Shown: positions 43,028-51,098, numbered from the stretch's first letter. The stretch is 64,000 nucleotides of DNA from Sinohyriopsis cumingii (GCA_028554795.2 CM068829.1:135508579-135572578), one strand, 5' to 3'. Notes: generated by a model not told the origin, from the sequence alone. Numbers and translations: made by a program.

Positions 43028-43980
43028 TGGAGTCGATTTATTATTCCCCAAGCGGATATTGGAGAGGTAGCGCAGCAATTAGTAAACTCGCTGAAGCAGC
43101 AAAAGTTACGAGAGTTACTGCTAAAAAATGGTTATCCCGACAGACAGGTTATCTGCAGCGTCCTAAACAAATTCACTTTGCGCATTTCAATGTTAGTGTG
43201 CCAAATGAGGTTCATCAGGCTGATATATTATTTCTGCCACACGATACTATTAAAATCCGGAGATGTCAAAACACATACAAGTACGCGTTAACTGTAGTTG
43301 ATGTTGCAAGTAGATACAAAGATGCTGAGCCTTTAACAAATAAAACAGCATCCGAGGTTGCTTCTGCGTTTGAACGAATTTATCAACGAGGACCTCTACG
43401 ATGGTCAAATTTATTACAAGTTGATCCTGGCAAAGAATTTCAAGGTGTAGTATCATCGCTGATGAAGCAACATAACGTCACCATCAGACGAGGGCATACT
43501 GAAATTCACCGTGATCAGGCAATTGTTGAGCGATTCAGTCGAACACTTGCTGAGCGGTTATTTGGATATCAATACGCGAAGGAATTCATTCAGGATACGA
43601 GATCGCACGAATGGGTTGCAAGATTACCAAGCGTGATAGCTGCTCTAAATAATGAAATTACTCGAACAACAAACATGAAACCTGCCATCGCGATCACAAA
43701 AAAACATATACCCGTACGACGTGATTCTTCAGTACAACCAATACTGGGTAATGTCACTGTAAGATATTTATATGAACCAGGTGAACTTGAAGGTGGTAAA
43801 CGAAGAGCGACTGATCCTATTTGGAGTGTTTCCACACACAAGATATCCACCGTGACAAGATCGTCAGGCAGACCAGCAATCTACAGGTTGGATTCAACTG
43901 CTCCTCAACGTGGATTCACACGTGAGCAATTACAAGTAATTCCTGAGGACACACAATTACCACCCGGATCACTTAACTAG
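43027..43980 (+). CDS. Polinton integrase (retroviral-type, DD35E)
   Basis: 317 residues. It would cut and join the element ends into host DNA, producing the target duplication seen here. The N-terminal 50 residues look like a helix-turn-helix (ISKLAEAAKVTRVTAKKWL). The rve core carries Asp66 in VHQAD, Asp133 in QVDPGKEF and Glu168 in AIVERF, an exact D-35-E spacing. The C-terminal 90 residues form an SH3/chromo-like module (AIYRLDSTAPQRGFTREQLQ). The frame is intact and all catalytic residues are present. It starts one base inside the stop of the phospholipase gene and is convergent with the polymerase gene, whose HNH tail ends 12 bp away. A decayed homologue lies at 3500-4390. Confidence 0.95.
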   Translation: MESIYYSPSGYWRGSAAISKLAEAAKVTRVTAKKWLSRQTGYLQRPKQIHFAHFNVSVPNEVHQADILFLPHDTIKIRRCQNTYKYALTVVDVASRYKDAEPLTNKTASEVASAFERIYQRGPLRWSNLLQVDPGKEFQGVVSSLMKQHNVTIRRGHTEIHRDQAIVERFSRTLAERLFGYQYAKEFIQDTRSHEWVARLPSVIAALNNEITRTTNMKPAIAITKKHIPVRRDSSVQPILGNVTVRYLYEPGELEGGKRRATDPIWSVSTHKISTVTRSSGRPAIYRLDSTAPQRGFTREQLQVIPEDTQLPPGSLN

Positions 43981-43991
43981 CGCCAAGGGTG

Positions 43992-44194
43992 TCAGCACTC
44001 AAGACAGGTCAACATGATATTATCGCGTGTATGACCGCGACTGTTATCTTTTTTATCTACGATGAATTGTCTTGGATTATTACTTGAATACTGCCATAGC
44101 ATTATACAATTACAGCTCGCACAGTGATTATTCTGCTGTTGTTTCAGCGCAACAACGAAGTCATCGTCGAGGTCGAAATCGCGATTATTTTTTT
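43992..44194 (-). pseudogene. HNH-type nuclease tail of the polymerase gene, out of frame
   Basis: Past the end of the polymerase-helicase ORF a different frame encodes an HNH/zinc-finger nuclease-like module: CASCN, QYSSNNPRQF, GHTRDN, LTCLEC, with a stop right after the second Cys pair. The frame switch coincides with a seven-T run (seven A on the coding strand) at 44188-44194. In the older copy (3274-3493) the same domain has additional residues after CLECN, so this one is also shortened at its end by the approach of the integrase gene. It could be produced by frameshifting at the A run, or be a dead remnant of a former C-terminal domain. Homing or nicking at replication are possible roles. 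Confidence 0.65.
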
Positions 44195-47059
44195 GTCACT
44201 CTGTTTGTAACCGGCGAGTTTTTTTCTTATTATGTCGCTGTTGTTTTCATTATTAATTTTATCAGCTATTGAATCTATCAAGACAATTCTTGGCAGTTGA
44301 GATATTCTTCTGACTCTGGACATAGCCAAGTAGACCAAGTTTGACCATTCGATTCGATCATCAACAATCGAGACAGTTGTATCACTGATAGTTAGTGCTT
44401 GAGATGAATGAATTGTCATTGCGTATCCCAGCGTCCACGGGGATTTATTCATTTTTAGTGCATCTCTGACAGCATTAATATCAACTAACACAATATCATT
44501 CAATACTAAATTCTGTTTCCTTGACTCTGTCCCAGGAATATCAACATCTATATTCTGTAACCGCGTATCAGCTGGTCTATAACATAACGGCACTGGCAGC
44601 ATTGGAAACTTTTCTTGTTGTAACTGAAATAGCTGCTGTTGAAGTGTGTCTCTGACAATCTTTCTACTTGCCACTATCAAATCGTTTGGTTTCCACGCGC
44701 TCCAAAAGTCGCTCATTGAAGTTTCAGGAATCATCTCGCTTATAATTTCGCACTGAATTTTATTCGGTTGTAATCTGATTAATGTTTTAAATTCCTTCAA
44801 CGTTGCATCAAGTGCTCTATGATCATCAGACACTTCTTCATAATAATCAACAAAATCTTTTAACCACGAATGCGGGGATACGCCGACAAACGGAGGTGGC
44901 TGACCGTGATCGCCGCACATTATCACTGCAGTTTTCGCTGTTAGCAGCCAGTCAAGAAACGTTTTTAACGTTTCCAACGGTACCGTACATATCTCATCCC
45001 AAATTATTTTCTCGGGAATATATTTTGTTCCCATTCGATCTGACGTCCACATACCGCCGCTGTATTTGAAAAAGCTGTGATAAGTATAAGAATTGACTCC
45101 TCGTTGTTTCATCTCCCTGGCAAGCCTGTGTGTAGGTCTTAGCACAATCATATCTGAATTTCGAAATAATTCAATCGCTCGAGTTGTCTTACCAGAACTA
45201 CCTGGCCCTTTTAAATAAACAGTTTTGTGTCTGGTGATTGGATCATACACAGATGGTGCGTTCGACATTTCTGATAATTCTGATTTCCAATAATTATCCT
45301 TAATTGTAACATCAGCGGATTCACAATATTCATGTAACATCTCCGCTTTTATTCTCCACGAACTCCATGATTCATCGTAAAAGTCTTCGACTTTCTTTGT
45401 AAAACGAGCCAGTGATTCTAAATATCTTTTATTGATATAAAATGAATCCGTTGCAACTCTAACTGCGGTGTCAGGAAATCGATTTATCATTGATAGCAAA
45501 TTTATAGAAACATAAGCCAACATCGAAGATCTTAGATGTGTGTATTGAGGCGATTCTCCGTCGATATAACTTACAATTGTGCCCAACTTTTTCCCGTCGG
45601 ACAAGAGGGCGTCCTCCCGATTACAAAATATATTTCTCGCAACGGCATCAGCAATTATAAAATCCAATTCAGCATCATCGATAATCAGTCGCGAGTGATG
45701 TAGTTTGCGATCATATGCAGCACATTGAGTAAATTTACCGATTATTCTTCTCCCGAGATCCTTTGCTATTTTTTCACTATTGCTAAGTTTGATCTTGAGA
45801 ACTTTAGGAGCCTCACCGATAATCACATCCATGGGAGTATTTGGACTCTCTCGTGCATACTCGCTAATAACTTCATCGAGACTGATACGCTCCGGTGTTG
45901 GTAACCAAACTGAGGTCTGCGGTCGATATGATATGATTGCTTCACTGACAGTCAACGATACCAGTATTCGGCTGTCAAGCATATATCGCAATAACACTAT
46001 TGGTACCCAGCGCTTTTCACTGAAGTTTCTGCCAAACCAAAAATAACAGCACGGATGAAGTCTCGCAGCGAATTCAAACGAAGTCACACGAGCAAATCCT
46101 GTCAAATCAAAGTCGGGTAAAGGACCGTTTATAGCAACTCGTGTCATCGAGTTCGTGGGATGTCCAAATCGCTTAAAATATTCACGGCACTCGCCCATCC
46201 CGAGAAAGCTTCCCGGATAACACGTGATCATATCCACGGAAATCATATCCCGGTAGTCATACCGGGTATTCCACAGCCCGCCATGCCCATACTTGACACA
46301 ACTTAATTGTATATCCGGGAGAAACTGACTTCGGGTTGGTCTCCATGAATTTCTTTCTCTTGCTGTGTGAGCGGCAACACTCGAAATTGTAAAACAACTA
46401 ACCAGTAACTGCTCAGTGTTTTCTGAATATTTCTCTGCTAGTTTTTTCATTTGTTGTTGCAACGACTCCGTCCGGTATAATTCACCGTTGGGTTTTACAA
46501 ATTGATCATACTCGGAATCTTCGGAGCTTTTAAACAACCACATCGACACAGGGTCGGTTTTGCTTATCTGCTTGATAGCATCAAATATATTTCCCGAATA
46601 ATATTTCACAACACGATCCCGTGGAAATATCGTAACTGCGTTAGTCAAAGCATGAGCGTTATGATCAATGATATTTATTGGAGCCCCGTATCGATTATAT
46701 TTCGATTTGTATAATACTTCCTTTGTTATCGTTGTTACGGTTATGGGAAATCTTAATGCGCTTTCTAGCTTGGCAACATCGTTTATTGACGCTCCTGTGT
46801 GTTTGACCCGCTCAGACCACGCTGCTATCTTGGACTGTCTTAACGCAGTCAAACCGTTTCCACGCATCGCATTTTTAAACTGTTCCATTACTCGCTCGGC
46901 TACACAATTCAGCGCCAACGGCGTAGTCGTCAACGACGTAGTCGTCCTCATCGGGGTGAGTTTATCAATTTTTGGTTTTTTTATTGGATAGATTCCATAC
47001 ATGACGGCGGTCACAGGATACGCTCGAGCGTAATATGGTTTATCAATCCCGGTCAGCAT
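44144..47059 (-). CDS. Family-B DNA polymerase fused to SF1 helicase
   Basis: 971 codons are open from an internal ATG at 47059. Polymerase palm motif A is DMITCYP (276-282), motif B-like GKFTQ (441-445), motif C ATDS (536-539, first Asp of the usual DTD replaced by Ala). A full SF1B (Pif1/RecD-like) helicase follows: Walker A GPGSSGKT (618-625), Ia PTHR, II WDE (687-689), III GDHGQ (716-720), V TIHSSQ (882-887), VI AMSRVRR (912-918). No clear 3'-5' exonuclease motif is seen in the N-terminal 270 residues, so proofreading may be lacking. Polinton polymerases are usually protein-primed family B without a fused helicase. The true gene starts upstream at 47470 and probably ended with the HNH module; two breaks separate the parts. 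Confidence 0.9.
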   Translation of the reverse strand: MLTGIDKPYYARAYPVTAVMYGIYPIKKPKIDKLTPMRTTTSLTTTPLALNCVAERVMEQFKNAMRGNGLTALRQSKIAAWSERVKHTGASINDVAKLESALRFPITVTTITKEVLYKSKYNRYGAPINIIDHNAHALTNAVTIFPRDRVVKYYSGNIFDAIKQISKTDPVSMWLFKSSEDSEYDQFVKPNGELYRTESLQQQMKKLAEKYSENTEQLLVSCFTISSVAAHTARERNSWRPTRSQFLPDIQLSCVKYGHGGLWNTRYDYRDMISVDMITCYPGSFLGMGECREYFKRFGHPTNSMTRVAINGPLPDFDLTGFARVTSFEFAARLHPCCYFWFGRNFSEKRWVPIVLLRYMLDSRILVSLTVSEAIISYRPQTSVWLPTPERISLDEVISEYARESPNTPMDVIIGEAPKVLKIKLSNSEKIAKDLGRRIIGKFTQCAAYDRKLHHSRLIIDDAELDFIIADAVARNIFCNREDALLSDGKKLGTIVSYIDGESPQYTHLRSSMLAYVSINLLSMINRFPDTAVRVATDSFYINKRYLESLARFTKKVEDFYDESWSSWRIKAEMLHEYCESADVTIKDNYWKSELSEMSNAPSVYDPITRHKTVYLKGPGSSGKTTRAIELFRNSDMIVLRPTHRLAREMKQRGVNSYTYHSFFKYSGGMWTSDRMGTKYIPEKIIWDEICTVPLETLKTFLDWLLTAKTAVIMCGDHGQPPPFVGVSPHSWLKDFVDYYEEVSDDHRALDATLKEFKTLIRLQPNKIQCEIISEMIPETSMSDFWSAWKPNDLIVASRKIVRDTLQQQLFQLQQEKFPMLPVPLCYRPADTRLQNIDVDIPGTESRKQNLVLNDIVLVDINAVRDALKMNKSPWTLGYAMTIHSSQALTISDTTVSIVDDRIEWSNLVYLAMSRVRRISQLPRIVLIDSIADKINNENNSDIIRKKLAGYKQSDKKIIAISTSTMTSLLR

Positions 47060-47095
47060 TCCTGGTTTGGAATCTTTACTTAACAGAATGGTCTT

Positions 47096-47470
47096 TCAGC
47101 TAGCAAGAACAGGGTCGAGTTTGTCAAGGATAATCCATGTATCAGAATCTGCTTGCACACTAAATTTTATTCTGAAAAAATATTTCCGACCACCTTGATG
47201 TTCATCAAGGGTGAAATAATCAATAATTGTTTTTGCTCGTGCATTATTCAGTGTAGCATCGATGACTTTGTCAACGACAATGACAGAATCGTCGCGGATA
47301 ATTTTAAATGACGACCACACGTGAGATGCGCCGTCGTCGCGGAATTCTTTTTTGGCATTCCTGATAATATTAAATAGATCAACCAGGGATTGTCGTCGTA
47401 AGTCCCGGGTTAGTCTGTTAAGATTGAATCTCCCGGCGCCAACTGCAGATAACCTCGAAAACTCCTCCAT
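47096..47470 (-). CDS. N-terminal part of the polymerase gene, ending at an in-frame TGA
   Basis: 124 residues starting MEEFSRLSAVGAGRFNLNRL and ending at TGA (47096-47098). The frame continues without another stop into the polymerase-helicase ORF (the next ATG at 47059 is in the same frame). In the old copy the equivalent region is in one frame across this point (SKPG.LTGIDK is preserved), so the two ORFs are one gene and the TGA is a nonsense mutation or a readthrough stop. The part has YFFRIKFSVQ and DTWIILDK; it may be a domain that precedes the palm. The 36-bp gap to the divergent Cys-rich gene at 47507 must hold promoters for both. Confidence 0.8.
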   Translation of the reverse strand: MEEFSRLSAVGAGRFNLNRLTRDLRRQSLVDLFNIIRNAKKEFRDDGASHVWSSFKIIRDDSVIVVDKVIDATLNNARAKTIIDYFTLDEHQGGRKYFFRIKFSVQADSDTWIILDKLDPVLAS

Positions 47471-47506
47471 ATTATATTTAAGACAAATATTTAAATAAGA
47501 AATATT
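47471..47506. promoter_or_regulatory. Bidirectional intergenic promoter region
   Basis: Only 36 bp separate the divergent ATGs of the polymerase gene and the Cys-rich gene. The sequence is entirely A/T-rich with a TATTTAAATA-like core (near 47485), which could serve as a TATA element in both directions. The same head-to-head arrangement exists in the older copy (1229-1281). Confidence 0.4.
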
Positions 47507-47731
47507 ATGAATGAAATGAATGAATGCAAGTGGTTAAAAGTTGGATCTGTAACAGTCTGTAATAAGTCCTGCAGGAAGGAATTCTGCGGTGAACACCTAC
47601 AAAGCACCAAACGAGGAAGCACAGGACCTATACCATGCCTGCGATGTGGTATTGGGGTCAGAGGTAAAACACAGTTGTGTGCAATATGCGGAGGAAAGCG
47701 ATACCGTGAACTCAAGCGATATTACAATTAA
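47507..47731 (+). CDS. Small Cys-rich zinc-binding protein
   Basis: 74 residues with cysteines at 7, 18, 22, 27, 44, 47, 58 and 61 plus His30. CxxC pairs (PCLRCG, QLCAICGG) suggest two zinc knuckles, and the tail is basic. There are two candidate ATGs (47507 and three codons later). The second Polinton copy (980-1228) carries a clear homologue with the same Cys pattern, still open. No known family is recognised; a DNA-binding or regulatory role is inference only. It is divergent from the polymerase gene and followed after 91 bp by the homing endonuclease gene. Confidence 0.75.
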   Translation: MNEMNECKWLKVGSVTVCNKSCRKEFCGEHLQSTKRGSTGPIPCLRCGIGVRGKTQLCAICGGKRYRELKRYYN

Positions 47732-47822
47732 AAAAATAATGGAGATGCGCTGAAATCCGAGCTTGATTATCTAACTAAGTTTTCAGACAAATTATAAATT
47801 AGACAAATATATTATTATATAA

Positions 47823-48317
47823 ATGAATCAAGAATTTGTCCCACATCCAACCATTAAGAATTACGAAGCATCTCGCGAGGGAATAGTCAGAAATTGCAGG
47901 CTGAAAAAACCAGTTGGTGTTGTTAATAATGCTGGTTATCTTAGATTAACTGTTGGGAAAAAAAGTTATCACAATCACAGGTTTGTGTTTGAGGTATTCA
48001 ACGGAGAGATCAAATACGGTCTTATAATTGATCACCTTGATGGACAAAAACTTAATAACTCTCTTCAAAATTTACAAGCCATTACGCAGAGCGAGAATTC
48101 TGCACGAGGTGGTACTGGTAAATTTGTAAAAATTCCCAGAGCTGTCAGATCTTTCAACATAAGTACCTGTGAAGAAAAAATATTTCACTCAATGAACTCA
48201 GCTGCCAAGTATTTCGGTATTAACTCCTGTTCGGTTCAACGTGTGGCAGATAAAGTGGGCAAATCAGCTCTGTCAAAAAAATATAATAATCAGAAAATTA
48301 TTTTTCATTATCACTAA
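47823..48317 (+). CDS. HNH homing endonuclease with NUMOD domains
   Basis: 164 residues, frame intact. The N-terminal part resembles NUMOD4 (NYEASREGIVRNCRLKK). It is followed by an HNH core: YHNHRFVFEVFNG (His52), LIIDHLDG (Asp70, His71) and LNNSLQNLQ. The C-terminal part is NUMOD1-like (SAAKYFGINSCSVQRVADK). Such enzymes cut recipient DNA to spread themselves and are common in phages and giant viruses but rare in animal genomes. It is free-standing, not inside an intron or intein that I can see. The corresponding place beside the Cys-rich gene of the older copy shows no homologue, so it may be a later acquisition. Its stop codon is followed at once by a perfect palindrome. Confidence 0.88.
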   Translation: MNQEFVPHPTIKNYEASREGIVRNCRLKKPVGVVNNAGYLRLTVGKKSYHNHRFVFEVFNGEIKYGLIIDHLDGQKLNNSLQNLQAITQSENSARGGTGKFVKIPRAVRSFNISTCEEKIFHSMNSAAKYFGINSCSVQRVADKVGKSALSKKYNNQKIIFHYH

Positions 48318-48350
48318 AATCCTAGGATTTTCAAACGGAGATAACTCCGT
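48316..48350. repeat. Two short hairpins after the homing endonuclease gene
   Basis: AAAATCCTAGGATTTT (48316-48331) is a perfect palindrome and overlaps the stop codon by two bases. ACGGAGATAACTCCGT (48335-48350) forms a 6-bp stem with a four-base loop. They could terminate transcription or belong to the hairpin repeat family of the element. Confidence 0.7.
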
Positions 48351-49406
48351 TAGGCATATCTCATGCAATTAGTTCCCTCCCTTTGTTCAATGTCATTGCA
48401 GGTAAATTTATCGAGCGCGGCTTAGCGGTATATTCTTTACAGGTAACACAACGAGCAGACGGTTTTCTGTGTACAAGGAAGTAAATAACTTCCCTTTATT
48501 CCTTAACAAAGTCAAGAATGATTTTATCGTAGATAAAGGCGTAATTGTCTATTTATCTTTTTTTTGCGGATAAAATCTATATTTTATTACACTTGTTCGG
48601 GGTTATGGTTCATCTGTATTTTCCACATGATCATATTTAAGAAAAAACATTTTAAACAAGTCACGCCCATCGCGTGAACTATTTTTGAGCTTCCAAGTAT
48701 CAGTCGGTTTATATACGATACGATCCTATTAGAAGACGGAGTCTTCGAAGTTCAACAGCAATCAATACCATCTCGTCATATCCGCTCATGGCGGATGCTT
48801 TTTGCGTCCATCCAGGGGTTGATTTTCGGGATGGTATTGTCCCGCTGTTGAGTGTAGAAAATGACTCCGTTAGGATAAGTCGTCTTACTATCTGTCTGTG
48901 CCGTCCTTAGTTACTATATGTTGTGCTGTCCTTAGTTACTACTATATGTCTGTACAATACTACTGTGTAAGCTTGCTAAAATGCGGTGGCAATTTAGAAG
49001 CTTTACAGATGTAAATATTATATGTCTACAATACTACTGTGTAAGCTTGCTAAAATGCGGTGGCAATTTAAAAGCTTTACAGATGTAAATACTACTGTCC
49101 TAGGATAAGTTAGAATTAAGTTATATAGTGTAAAATACTACTGCAAGCTTGCTAAAATGTCCCTATATGAACCTGCTAGCATATCATTCAGGTAAGCTAG
49201 GGGTTCAATACGGGGAATGTCTCGTCGCTCGCAAACATACCCTCTGGGCTCTCTAGACTGTTATTTGACAGGTTAGGGGCTCACATGGGGGTCGAGTTTC
49301 CGCTCCTGAGTTTGGTAGGATGTCATTAGACACCCTAGAGACTCAAGGAGATGTGATGTCTATTTTTTTTGTCTTTTAAATATATAATATTTATATATAT
49401 ATATAT
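48351..49406. other. Non-coding central region of the Polinton with internal repeats
   Basis: There is no ORF of note over about 1 kb, unusual in an otherwise gene-packed element. It contains a short duplication of ccttagttactatatg (48904-48947), a tandem repeat of about 75 bp (48945-49092, two copies with a partial third to about 49166), the hairpin GAAGACGGAGTCTTC (48732-48746) and repeated gactccgttagg pieces. Candidate roles are a replication origin, a control region between the plus-strand and minus-strand halves, or decayed genes. Confidence 0.6.
48945..49092. repeat. Tandem repeat of about 75 bp
   Basis: Two nearly identical units start at 48945 and 49021 (caatactactgtgtaagctt, gctaaaatgcggtggcaattt, agctttacagatgtaaata). 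A partial unit follows near 49132-49166. Confidence 0.9.
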
Positions 49407-49833
49407 ATGAATTACAAAAATATCAATAATGTGATTGCTGCTTTTAAAAAAATTAGAAGAACAAGGACTTAATTTATCACTAAATCCTGAAACAATTCTG
49501 TCTGATTTTGAATCATTATATGAAGCTAAATGCGCAGGGCGTTATATTCTTCCTGCTCAATATCGATTCATAAACAAAATTCAAAATAATTTGTATAAAT
49601 CGCTGGCCACAGTAGAAGAAGCACAAGTAAATGAATTTGTTTCACTATCTCATGCAATTGAAAAGATTAGGTTGGCACTGGCAGCCGAGTATAAAATGAA
49701 AAAGATAATAAATAATCGGGTTAGAAAATTAAAAAATTGTATGTCCCTTGATGAAATCAAGGATGATGAAATCAAGGACAAAGTCAACGACGAAGTCATT
49801 GACGAAATCAAGGAAGTAAATACCTCACCTTGA
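49407..49833 (+). pseudogene. Unknown helical ORF with a frameshift near its start
   Basis: An ATG at 49407 opens a frame of about a dozen codons. The long open frame (to 49833, about 132 residues, reached only from a TTG at 49435) is in a different frame. The switch is at the seven-A run at 49445-49451. The protein is helical and Lys/Glu-rich (AKCAGRYILPAQYRF, KMKKIINNRVRKLKN). It ends in repeated acidic-basic blocks (SLDEIKDDEIKDKVNDEVID) encoded by the gaaatcaag-type repeat found all over this region. No family is recognised. This is the last plus-strand ORF in the element. Confidence 0.5.
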
Positions 49834-49976
49834 TTTTACTTGGAAGTCACCTTGATGAAATCAAGTACTTGGAAATGAAATCGAAAGTAAAAAAAATATA
49901 TTACTTTTTTTTTACTTCCTTGATTTTATCAAGATGACAACAAAGTCCCTGGACAACAAGGTCCTGGACAACAAAA
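49834..49976. repeat. Hairpin cluster between convergent ORFs
   Basis: Two perfect hairpins with 6-bp stems and 3-base loops: CTTGATGAAATCAAG (49851-49865) and CTTGATTTTATCAAG (49919-49933). Further half-copies (gaaatcaag, caaggtcctgg, caaagtccctgg) surround them. Lying between convergent genes they may act as terminators for both, but similar units occur elsewhere, including inside ORFs. Confidence 0.65.
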
Positions 49977-50240
49977 TCAAGATGACGAAATCAAGTTGAT
50001 TAGTTGGTCGGGTTCAATGCAGGAGTGTGCATAATTGAGAATTTGATCTCTCTCACATACTATTGCGGTAATATGCTCGCGTCTGAGATTATCTAACTGT
50101 TGCTGTGTTAGTAAGAAATCTTCTTCTCCGTATTCATCAATAAGCAATTTAACGTTAATTTCTTCTTGTGCAAATGCAGCCTTGACTGCTTGCTTGAGTG
50201 CTTGTTTGTCATACACGAAAATATCGGTGTGGTGGTACAT
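49977..50240 (-). CDS. Small protein, paralogue of its neighbour (87 aa)
   Basis: It starts at the ATG at 50240 (MYHHTDIFVYDKQAL). It is clearly paralogous to the 69-residue ORF at 50264-50473: both have MYH, (V/I).DK..L..AVK, a YG..DF(L/I)LT core and a Q.L..L...H motif. Compact and slightly acidic, no membrane segment, no known family. The two genes are tandem on the minus strand, 23 bp apart, at the end of the minus-strand block. Confidence 0.6.
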   Translation of the reverse strand: MYHHTDIFVYDKQALKQAVKAAFAQEEINVKLLIDEYGEEDFLLTQQQLDNLRREHITAIVCERDQILNYAHSCIEPDQLINLISSS

Positions 50241-50263
50241 ATTTAAGATATAAATCTATAGAT

Positions 50264-50473
50264 TTATCGATCTAAATACACGTATATACTCGAGGATTTG
50301 ATGTATATCACAACATGATCTTTTATCAATACTTGCAGTTGTGCATCAGTCAGTATAAAATCGTCATTACCGTATATATCAACAATTATTTTTTCCGGGG
50401 TAACTTTTCCGGTTTTGACAGCGCTATCAAGAAGTTCCTTGTCATGTATGAAACATTTCACGCGGTGATACAT
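50264..50473 (-). CDS. Small protein, paralogue of its neighbour (69 aa)
   Basis: It starts at the ATG at 50473 (MYHRVKCFIHDKELL). Sequence similarity to the 87-residue ORF is obvious through the YGNDDFILTDAQLQ region; the C-termini diverge. Probably a tandem gene duplication within the element. Function unknown. Confidence 0.6.
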   Translation of the reverse strand: MYHRVKCFIHDKELLDSAVKTGKVTPEKIIVDIYGNDDFILTDAQLQVLIKDHVVIYIKSSSIYVYLDR

Positions 50474-50499
50474 TATATGATACTTGCTTGATTAATTGT

Positions 50500-50791
50500 G
50501 GAAATCCTAAAAATCTTCGATTTTCAAGTCGAAGACTTCCACGATTTTCCATATATTTTTTTATTGTTTAAAATAATTTATTGAAATATTTTTTATGTTG
50601 ACGGTGACATCACTGCTGTCGTCGTCGGTGACATCACTGCTATCGTTGTCGTCGTCTGTGACATCACTGCTATCATCAATGAAATCATCATCACATTTTT
50701 TCTTCAGGGACATTATTATAATATAATATTATTAATTGAAAAATCGTTTTACGATTGAAAGTCCCGAAAATCGAAGATTTTTAGGATTTCC
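50500..50791. repeat. 25-bp inverted repeats around the acidic ORF
   Basis: 50500-50524 (ggaaatcctaaaaatcttcg...) is an exact reverse complement of 50767-50791. Beside them lie further small hairpins: AAGTCGAAGACTT (50526-50538) and AAGTCCTAAGGACTT (50792-50806). The unit encloses the 50-codon acidic ORF and looks like a small cassette. Confidence 0.8.
50561..50713 (-). CDS. 50-residue acidic repeat protein
   Basis: ATG at 50713, stop at 50561. It begins MSLKKKCDDDF and continues with three to four repeats of DSSDVTDDD, ending in a hydrophobic/amide-rich tail. It is too short for function to be assigned; acidic Asp/Ser repeats could bind metal or basic proteins, and SSD sites could be phosphorylated. 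A diverged second copy follows at 50851-51041. Confidence 0.45.
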   Translation of the reverse strand: MSLKKKCDDDFIDDSSDVTDDDNDSSDVTDDDSSDVTVNIKNISINYFKQ

Positions 50792-50850
50792 AAGTCCTAA
50801 GGACTTTCAGGATTTTTACTAGTAAAGTGAAATGTACGAGTCATGTCATA

Positions 50851-51041
50851 TTATTGTTTAAAATAATTTATTGAAATATTTTTTATGTTGACGGTGACAT
50901 TATTGCTATCATCATCGTTATCTGTGACATCACTGCTATCATCATCGTTGTCAGTGACATCACTGCTGTCATATCATAGTTGTCAGTGACATCAGTGCTG
51001 TCATCAATGAAATGATCATCACATTTTTTCTTCAGGGACAT
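50851..51041 (-). pseudogene. Second, frameshifted copy of the acidic repeat ORF
   Basis: The first 65 and last 60 or so bases are almost identical to 50561-50713, but the central gacatcactgctatcatc repeat has a different number of units plus a one-base change (near 50967-50985). The frame is therefore lost after about 20 codons. Direct duplication of about 290 bp including flanking DNA. Confidence 0.6.
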
Positions 51042-51098
51042 TATTATAATATAATATTATTAATTGAAAGTAATTAGGACTTGGAAATCCTCACGATT

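Noticed and set aside
49180-49260. tRNA-like block with ggttcaatac
   Set aside because: A T-loop-like string is present but no acceptor stem, A box or anticodon arm could be paired.
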